Source: Pelomonas sp. V22
GTDB taxonomy: Bacteria; Pseudomonadota; Gammaproteobacteria; Burkholderiales; Burkholderiaceae_C
NCBI RefSeq assembly: GCF_030014915.1
Contig: NZ_JAGIXS010000001.1
Span: forward strand, 1,674,001-1,738,000
Length of the DNA stretch: 64,000 nt
Reading direction: 5' to 3'
Below are positions 58,960 to 64,000 of the stretch, one piece after another. Numbering within the stretch: position 1 is the first letter of the stretch; every line of letters begins with the position of its first letter. A model generated the notes under the pieces. The model did not search any database, was not told where the DNA came from, and was given only the letters and a program-made list of their open reading frames with translations. The position numbers and the translations under genes are program-made.

Positions 58960-59652
58960 TCAGGCCGTGGCTTCCGCTTCAGTGACGAGCGTGCCCTTGT
59001 CGAGATGCAGCGTATGGCTGGCGCGGCTGGCGGCCTTGGGGTCGTGCGTGACCATGACGATGGTCTTGCCATGCTCGCGGTTGAGCACCTGCAGCAGGGT
59101 CAGCACGTCCTCGGCCGATTGGCGATCCAGGTCGCCCGTGGGTTCGTCGCAGACCAGCAGGGCCGGGTCCGACACGATGGCCCGCGCGATCGAGACGCGC
59201 TGCTGCTGGCCGCCCGAGAGCTCGGTCGGCTTGTGCGTGGCGCGATCCGCGAGGCCGACGAGGGCCAGGGCGATGGAGGCGCGCTTCTTGCGCTCGGCCG
59301 CCGAGAGCTTGGTCAGCAGCAGCGGCAGCTCGACGTTCTTCTGCGCCGACAGCATGGGCATCAGGTTGTAGAACTGGAAGATGAAGCCGACCTTGGACGC
59401 ACGCCACTTGGCCAGCTGGGCGCCGCTGAACTGGTCGATGCGCTCGCCGGCCACCGTGATGGAACCGCCGCTGGGCGCATCCAGGCCGCCCATCAGGTTC
59501 AGGAGCGTGGTCTTGCCCGAGCCCGAGGGGCCCATCAGCGCGAGGAAGTCACCCTGGGCCACCTCGAGGTTGACGCCGTGCAGCACTTCGACCTTTTGCT
59601 TGCCCCGGGTGTAGACCTTGGACAGGTCGCGGATCTCGATCAATGCGCTCAT
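58960..59652 (-). CDS. ABC transporter ATP-binding protein (LolD/MacB type)
   Basis: A 230-residue ATPase. Walker A is [20 protein letters not shown], the signature [15 protein letters not shown], Walker [16 protein letters not shown], and switch His in [10 protein letters not shown]. This is the LolD/MacB/FtsE subgroup that drives mechanotransmission-type permeases. It lies 3 bp after the adaptor gene and 18 bp before the first permease gene. Confidence 0.96.
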   Translation of the reverse strand: MSALIEIRDLSKVYTRGKQKVEVLHGVNLEVAQGDFLALMGPSGSGKTTLLNLMGGLDAPSGGSITVAGERIDQFSGAQLAKWRASKVGFIFQFYNLMPMLSAQKNVELPLLLTKLSAAERKKRASIALALVGLADRATHKPTELSGGQQQRVSIARAIVSDPALLVCDEPTGDLDRQSAEDVLTLLQVLNREHGKTIVMVTHDPKAASRASHTLHLDKGTLVTEAEATA

Positions 59653-59655
59653 GCT

Positions 59656-60888
59656 TCAGTCCTTGCTCACGATGTTGGAACCCTGCTTCAGATCGGCCGG
59701 CGGCGACAGCACGACGCTGTCGCCGGCCTTCAGGCCTTCGGTCACCAGGCGGAACTTGCCGACGTCGGGGCCCAGCTTGACTGCGCGCTGCTCGGCGCGG
59801 CCGTCTGCCACCACGAACACGGCATTGCCGCCGTCGCGCTGCACCAGGGCCTCGGGCGGCAGCAGCACGCCAGGCAGCGGCGCCGCCTGCGGCTGCTTGC
59901 CCTTGCTGGCCAGGAAGCTGACGCGCACGCCCATGTCGGGCACGACGCGCTCGTCCTTCTGGTCCAGGGCCACACGCACCTTGACCGTGGCCTTGCCGCG
60001 GTCGGCACTCGGGATCACGGTCACCACATGGGCGGGGATCTTCCAGTCCGGGTAGGCGTCGAGCACGGCCTCGCAGGGCATGTCAGGCTTGACCTGGGCG
60101 ATGTAGGCCTCGTTCACGTCCACGCCCACTTCCAGCGAGTCCATGTCGACGATGGTGCCCACGCCGGTGCGGGTGAAGCCGCCACCGGCCGACAGCGGCG
60201 AAATGATCTCGCCGACCTGGGCCGCGCGGGCCGTGACCACACCGTCGAAGGGCGCGCGCACCGTCGTGTAGTCGAAGCTCACGCGGGCCAGCTTGACCTG
60301 GGCTTGCGCCGCTTCTGCCTGGCGCAACGCGGCTTCCAGCTGGGCGGCATGGGCGACCACGGCGGTGGCCGTCTGCTCCTGGGCCTGGCGCGTGGTCATG
60401 CCTTGCGCCAGCAGATCGTTCTGGCGGCGCGCATCCGACTGGGCCTGCAAGAGCTGGGCGCGCTGCTGGGCCACGGCGGCCTCGGCACTGCGGGCTTGCG
60501 CCTCGGCGGCGGCGAGGCTGGCCTTGAGGCCGCTGTCGTCCAGCCGGGCCAGCACCTGGCCCTTCTTGACGCGGAAGCCTTCGTCGATCAGCACCTCGGT
60601 CAGCGTGCCGGTGATCTGGGCCGAGACGGTGGCGGAGCGCCGCGCCGTCACATAGCCGGTGGCTTGCAGCACCACGTCGGCCGAGGGCCCCTGGCCATTG
60701 GCGCGCACCGTGGCGGTTTGCACCAGCAGCGGCTTGCTGCCGGCAAGGAACCACCAGGCGGCCGCGCCGCCGGCTCCCAGCAGCACAAGGCCGGCGATCA
60801 GGCCCCAGATCCACTTCGGCATCCCGCCGTCATGGTCCTCACGTTGCGCACCGTCGATGCGCAGCTCCTTGAGCAATCCGGTATCGAT
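59656..60888 (-). CDS. HlyD/MacA-type periplasmic adaptor protein (start codon unusual)
   Basis: The adaptor has a membrane helix (WIWGLIAGLVLLGAGGAAAW), lipoyl/barrel-sandwich regions and a coiled-coil hairpin rich in Ala/Gln (about residues 110-200: KASLAAAEAQARSAEAAVAQ in parts), then a beta-barrel end to VLSPPADLKQGSNIVSKD. Homologues begin M-D/N-T-x-LL-K-x-L-x-ID. That motif is encoded here (IDTGLLKELRID), but the first codon is ATC (60888-60886), with AGGAG exactly 6 nt upstream; the next options are TTG at 60876 and ATG at 60822, the latter with no good site. I use 60888 (410 codons, 59656 the stop); gene certain, start inferred. Confidence 0.88.
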   Translation of the reverse strand: MDTGLLKELRIDGAQREDHDGGMPKWIWGLIAGLVLLGAGGAAAWWFLAGSKPLLVQTATVRANGQGPSADVVLQATGYVTARRSATVSAQITGTLTEVLIDEGFRVKKGQVLARLDDSGLKASLAAAEAQARSAEAAVAQQRAQLLQAQSDARRQNDLLAQGMTTRQAQEQTATAVVAHAAQLEAALRQAEAAQAQVKLARVSFDYTTVRAPFDGVVTARAAQVGEIISPLSAGGGFTRTGVGTIVDMDSLEVGVDVNEAYIAQVKPDMPCEAVLDAYPDWKIPAHVVTVIPSADRGKATVKVRVALDQKDERVVPDMGVRVSFLASKGKQPQAAPLPGVLLPPEALVQRDGGNAVFVVADGRAEQRAVKLGPDVGKFRLVTEGLKAGDSVVLSPPADLKQGSNIVSKD

Positions 60889-61056
60889 TTTTCGCTCCTG
60901 CTGATGAACAAGAAAGAAGATCTCGGGCGGCGGGCCGGCTCGGGCCCTGCCAGGGCTGGCGGATGGTAGCAGGGGCCTTTGTCGATTTTTGGCAGCAGCC
61001 AGCGGCCGACGCTGGGGCCGTCTGAGCCGCTTTTCGCCGCCCAAAACGCCTGCCGC

Positions 61057-61081
61057 ACTTCAGCCGCAAATCAGCTGAAGT
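61057..61081. promoter_or_regulatory. Inverted repeat upstream of the ROK regulator gene
   Basis: ACTTCAGC-N9-GCTGAAGT has perfect 8-bp arms, 64 bp before the ROK gene and in a 256-bp gap shared with the divergent adaptor gene. The spacing suits a ROK/NagC-type dimer. The other sequence in the gap shows no gene. Confidence 0.5.
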
Positions 61082-61144
61082 TACCACTTGTGCGACCAAA
61101 GACCGGCCCCTACAGTCCGCACGATTCGATTCCCCGGGCCCCTC

Positions 61145-62356
61145 ATGGATCGCTGGTCGCGGCTCACGCCGCATGAGCTCAATGTGCTGGAAAGCGTGCT
61201 GTGGCTGCATGGCCCGACGCGCGATGCCCTGCTGCCGCGCCTCTCGCTGTCGCGCACGCAGGCCAACTCGGTGGTGGCCGGCCTGCTCGAGCAGGGCTGG
61301 CTGGAGCGCGGCGGCCAGCGCGAGTCCTCGGGCGGGAGGCGCGCCGAAACCCTGTGCCTGCATCCCAGCCTCGGCGTGCTGCTGTGCGCCGACATAGGCG
61401 CCACCAGCCTGGACGTGGCCGTGCTGGGCCTCGACCTCAAGCTTCGCGAGCGCCACACCGAGGCCATCGACGTGCGCGCCGGCCCTGCCGCCGTGCTGGC
61501 CCGCACCCGCGCCCTGATGCGCGAGCTGCTGGCGCGCTGCAAGCTGAAGCCGCGCGACGTGCTGGCCATCGGCCTTGGCGTGCCGGGACCGGTGGACTTC
61601 GCGACCGGCCAGCTGGTCGAGCCGCCGCTGATGCCGGGCTGGGACAGCTACGCGATCCGTGAAGACCTGCGCAGCGACTATGCGGCGCCGGTCTGGGTCG
61701 ACAACGACGTCAACCTGATGGCCCTGGCCGAGCTGTGGCGGGTCAAGCGCGAGCTGCAGAACTTCCTCCTGATCAAGGTCGGCACCGGCATCGGTTGCGG
61801 CATCGTCTGCCATGCCGAGGTCTACCGGGGCGCCAACGGCTCGGCCGGCGACGTGGGCCACATCTGCGTGGACCCCGGCGGCCCGCGCTGCCATTGCGGC
61901 AATGTGGGCTGCGTGGAAGTGATGGCCGGCGGCCCGGCGATTGCGCGCGATGCCACGGCCGCCGCACGCTCCGGCGCCAGCGAGCTGCTGGCCCAGCGCC
62001 TCGCCGAGGCTGGCGTGCTGACGCCCGAGGACGTGGGCCTGGCCGGCCGCGCCGGCGACACCGCCGCCCACCAGATCGTGCAGCGCGCCGGCCAGCTGGT
62101 GGGCCAGATGCTGGCCTCGGTGGTCAACCTCTTCAACCCATCGCATGTCTTCGTCGGCGGCGGGCTCACGCGCATTGGCCCGCTGTACCTCGCGGCACTG
62201 CGGCAATGCGTCTACCAGCGCTCGCTGGCCCTGTCGACGCGGCACCTGGAGGTGGGCTACTCGCCGCTTGGCGATTCGGCCGGGCTGATAGGCGCCGGCG
62301 TGCTGGCCCTGCAGGAAGTGCTGCGCGGGCGCGGCAAGGTGATGGCGGCCCCATGA
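61145..62356 (+). CDS. ROK-family transcriptional regulator (NagC/XylR type)
   Basis: A 403-residue repressor from the ATG at 61145. Winged helix at residues 1-65 (LTPHELNVLESVLWLHGPT, then LSRTQANSVVAGLLEQGW). The ROK sugar-kinase-like fold follows: phosphate loop ADIGATSLDVAV, catalytic-region WVDNDVNLMALAE, and the zinc motif CHCGNVGCVE with GHICVDPGG. This group represses sugar genes and is relieved by a sugar or its phosphate. It overlaps the sugar ABC ATPase gene by 4 bp, so it controls its own operon. The inverted repeat at 61057 is its probable operator. Confidence 0.94.
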   Translation: MDRWSRLTPHELNVLESVLWLHGPTRDALLPRLSLSRTQANSVVAGLLEQGWLERGGQRESSGGRRAETLCLHPSLGVLLCADIGATSLDVAVLGLDLKLRERHTEAIDVRAGPAAVLARTRALMRELLARCKLKPRDVLAIGLGVPGPVDFATGQLVEPPLMPGWDSYAIREDLRSDYAAPVWVDNDVNLMALAELWRVKRELQNFLLIKVGTGIGCGIVCHAEVYRGANGSAGDVGHICVDPGGPRCHCGNVGCVEVMAGGPAIARDATAAARSGASELLAQRLAEAGVLTPEDVGLAGRAGDTAAHQIVQRAGQLVGQMLASVVNLFNPSHVFVGGGLTRIGPLYLAALRQCVYQRSLALSTRHLEVGYSPLGDSAGLIGAGVLALQEVLRGRGKVMAAP

Positions 62357-63834
62357 AGACGCTGGCCTTCCACGCGATTGCCAAGTCCTTCGGGCCGGTA
62401 ACCGTGCTGCATGGCGTCAGCTTCGAGCTGCAGGCCGGCATCGCCGTGGGCTTGCTCGGCGAAAACGGCGCCGGCAAGAGCACCTTGATGAAGATACTCG
62501 CAGGCTACGAGACGCCCAGCAGCGGCGAGCTGCGGCTCGATGGCGAGGCCCTGCGCTTCGACGGCCCGCGCGCGGCCGAGGCGGCGGGCATCGCAATGAT
62601 CCACCAGGAATTCGCGCTGGCCGAGGCGCTGACGGTGGCGCAGAACATCTTCCTCGGCCATGAGCTGCGGCGTGGCTGGCGGCTGGACGATGCCGCCATG
62701 CACGCCGCCACCACGCAGCTGCTGGCCCAGGTGGGCCTTGCCTGCCCGCCCGACCGGCCGGTGCGACTGCTCAGCCTCGCTGAGAAGCAGCGCGTCGAGA
62801 TCGCCAAGGCCCTGCAGCGCCGCGCCCGCGTGCTCGTGATGGACGAGCCCACCGCCACGCTGACGCCGGCCGAGGCCGAGGCGCTGTTCGCGCTGATGGG
62901 CCGGCTCAAGGCCGAGGGCGTGACCCTGATCTACATCTCCCACAAGCTGGAAGAGATCGAGCGGCTGACCGACGAGGTGGTCGTGATGCGCGACGGCCGC
63001 TTCATCAGCCGCACGCCCACGGCCAGCCTCACGCGCGCCCAGATGGCGCAGGCCATGGTGGGCCGCGAGTTGAGCGAGCTCTATCCGACGAAGACCACGC
63101 GGCCGACTGCCGAGCCGCTCTTGAAGGTGCAGAAGCTCAGCGTACCGGGCTGGGTAGAAGACCTGAGCTTCGAGGTGGCGCCGGGCGAGATCCTCGGCTT
63201 CGCCGGCCTCGTGGGCGCCGGCCGCACCGAGCTGTTTGAGGGTCTGATGGGCCTGCGGGCGAGCCGCGCCGAGCGGGTCGAGATCGCCGGCAAGGCGGTG
63301 CGGATCCGCAATCCGCGCGAGGCTGTGGAGCTCGGCCTCGGCTATCTCAGCGAGGACCGCAAGGGCAAGGGCCTGCATCTGGACTTCAGCCTGGCGGCCA
63401 ACCTCACGCTGATGGCGCTGCGGCGCTATGCCAAACCCTGGTTGAAACCTGCAGACGAGGCGGCAGCCTTGGCCCGCGCCGTCGAAGAGTTCGGCATCCG
63501 CGTCGGATCAAGCAGCGTGCGCGGCGGCTCGCTGTCCGGCGGCAACCAGCAGAAGCTGGCCCTGGCCAAGGTGCTGCATGCGGGGCCACGCATCGTGGTG
63601 CTGGACGAGCCCACGCGCGGCGTGGACGTGGGCGCCAAGCGCGAGCTCTACCTGCTGATCCAGCAGCTGGCGGCGCAAGGCCTCGCGGTCATCGTCGTGT
63701 CGTCCGAGCTGGTGGAGCTGATCGGCCTCTGCCACCGCATCGCCGTGCTGCGTGCCGGCCGCCTGCAAACCGTGCTCGACGCCGATGGCGTCAGCGAAGA
63801 CCTCTTGATCGCCCATGCCACAGGAACGCACTGA
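62353..63834 (+). CDS. Sugar ABC transporter ATP-binding protein (RbsA/XylG type, two ABC domains)
   Basis: A 493-residue protein with two ABC domains. First: Walker A GENGAGKST, IHQEFALAEALTVAQNIFLG (Q-loop region), signature LSLAEKQRVEIAKAL, Walker B VLVMDEPTATLT. Second: degenerate P-loop LVGAGRTELFEG, signature LSGGNQQKLALAKVL, Walker B IVVLDEPTRGVDVG, SSELVELIGLCHRIAVL. This is the CUT2 class used for ribose, xylose, galactose and similar sugars. It overlaps the ROK gene by 4 bp and the permease gene by 20 bp. Confidence 0.96.
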   Translation: MKTLAFHAIAKSFGPVTVLHGVSFELQAGIAVGLLGENGAGKSTLMKILAGYETPSSGELRLDGEALRFDGPRAAEAAGIAMIHQEFALAEALTVAQNIFLGHELRRGWRLDDAAMHAATTQLLAQVGLACPPDRPVRLLSLAEKQRVEIAKALQRRARVLVMDEPTATLTPAEAEALFALMGRLKAEGVTLIYISHKLEEIERLTDEVVVMRDGRFISRTPTASLTRAQMAQAMVGRELSELYPTKTTRPTAEPLLKVQKLSVPGWVEDLSFEVAPGEILGFAGLVGAGRTELFEGLMGLRASRAERVEIAGKAVRIRNPREAVELGLGYLSEDRKGKGLHLDFSLAANLTLMALRRYAKPWLKPADEAAALARAVEEFGIRVGSSSVRGGSLSGGNQQKLALAKVLHAGPRIVVLDEPTRGVDVGAKRELYLLIQQLAAQGLAVIVVSSELVELIGLCHRIAVLRAGRLQTVLDADGVSEDLLIAHATGTH

Positions 63835-64000
63835 CTCCCGCCCCAGCCTCGCGGCGCACCTGGCCCGATTGAACGGACTCGGCCCCGTGATCGGCCTCGT
63901 GCTGCTGTGCCTGATCGCGTCCGTGCTGAACCCGGACTTCGCGACCGTGGACAACGCACTCAACGTGCTGACCCGCACCACCTTCACCGGCATCATCGCC
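63815..64000 (+). CDS. Sugar ABC transporter permease, N-terminal part (RbsC type; cut by window edge)
   Basis: The first 62 codons of a permease gene, beginning MPQERTDSRPSLAAHLARLN and followed by the first membrane helix VIGLVLLCLIASVLNPDF, then FATVDNALNVLTRTTFTGII (in parts), a strong match to the start of RbsC-like permeases. The start lies inside the ATPase gene (20-bp overlap). The binding protein and sugar identity would be in the following DNA. Confidence 0.93.
   Translation, partial: MPQERTDSRPSLAAHLARLNGLGPVIGLVLLCLIASVLNPDFATVDNALNVLTRTTFTGIIA

Overview
The window is one continuous, very GC-rich stretch with dense, mostly short-gapped genes and no rRNA, tRNA, insertion sequence, phage gene or CRISPR array that I can see. 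Gene content (molybdate ABC system with ModE, class II B12-dependent ribonucleotide reductase, a PEP-CTERM protein, a CTGT-N8-ACAG LexA box, DUF2938/DUF2798 genes, RDD/SpoIIM/MoxR/DUF58 cluster) suggests a betaproteobacterium of the order Burkholderiales, perhaps near Roseateles/Pelomonas/Rubrivivax. The genus is an inference from style, not from a search.

Layout. 1-5.7 kb: tail of an unknown gene, a MocR-type regulator, a pair of secreted/anchored c-type cytochromes without their dehydrogenase, then four small genes (DUF1801, SRPBCC, YdjM-like, DUF2628). 5.7-9 kb: a truncated cupin remnant against the 3' end of nrdJ, whose upstream region carries a perfect LexA box and a second palindrome. 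9-14.3 kb: TonB-dependent receptor plus alpha/beta hydrolase, divergent from a periplasmic binding protein across a 340-bp control region with three evenly spaced 9-mers; then a secreted hydrolase. 14.3-18.8 kb: OmpR/EnvZ-type two-component pair, an exported intradiol-dioxygenase-like lipoprotein, and a proline-rich anchored protein. 18.8-26.5 kb: acetyl-CoA hydrolase/transferase, transglutaminase with a fused circularly permuted ATP-grasp/alpha-E protein, a divergent hydrolase-like lipoprotein, a LURP-one-like protein and a small lipoprotein.

26.5-32 kb: chromate transporter, PEP-CTERM protein, rhamnogalacturonan lyase and a divergent MFS transporter separated by an 18-bp perfect palindrome (a possible pectin-use locus). 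32-37 kb: PLD-like protein and modABC-modE with a possible ModE operator. 37-46 kb: Tat-type amidase, EamA transporter, orphan HipB-like regulator, MerR regulator controlling a DUF2938/flavodoxin/DUF2798 operon through a 19-bp-spacer promoter, amidohydrolase, M28 peptidase and a flavin-dependent halogenase. 46-56.4 kb: VapC/Phd-type toxin-antitoxin pair, CPA2 antiporter, and a tightly coupled eight-gene membrane/AAA+/vWA-type cluster (RDD, RDD, SpoIIM, membrane protein, DUF4129, DUF4350, MoxR, DUF58) followed by a DUF805 protein with a pilin-like C-terminal helix. 56.4-60.9 kb: MacAB-like efflux system. 61-64 kb: ROK regulator, sugar ABC ATPase and the start of its permease.

The best candidates for poorly described biology are the MoxR/SpoIIM cluster with its triple-hairpin leader, the ATP-grasp/alpha-E/transglutaminase unit, and the halogenase with an altered WxWxIP motif. 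Two genes (48932 and 60888) appear to begin upstream of any normal start codon.
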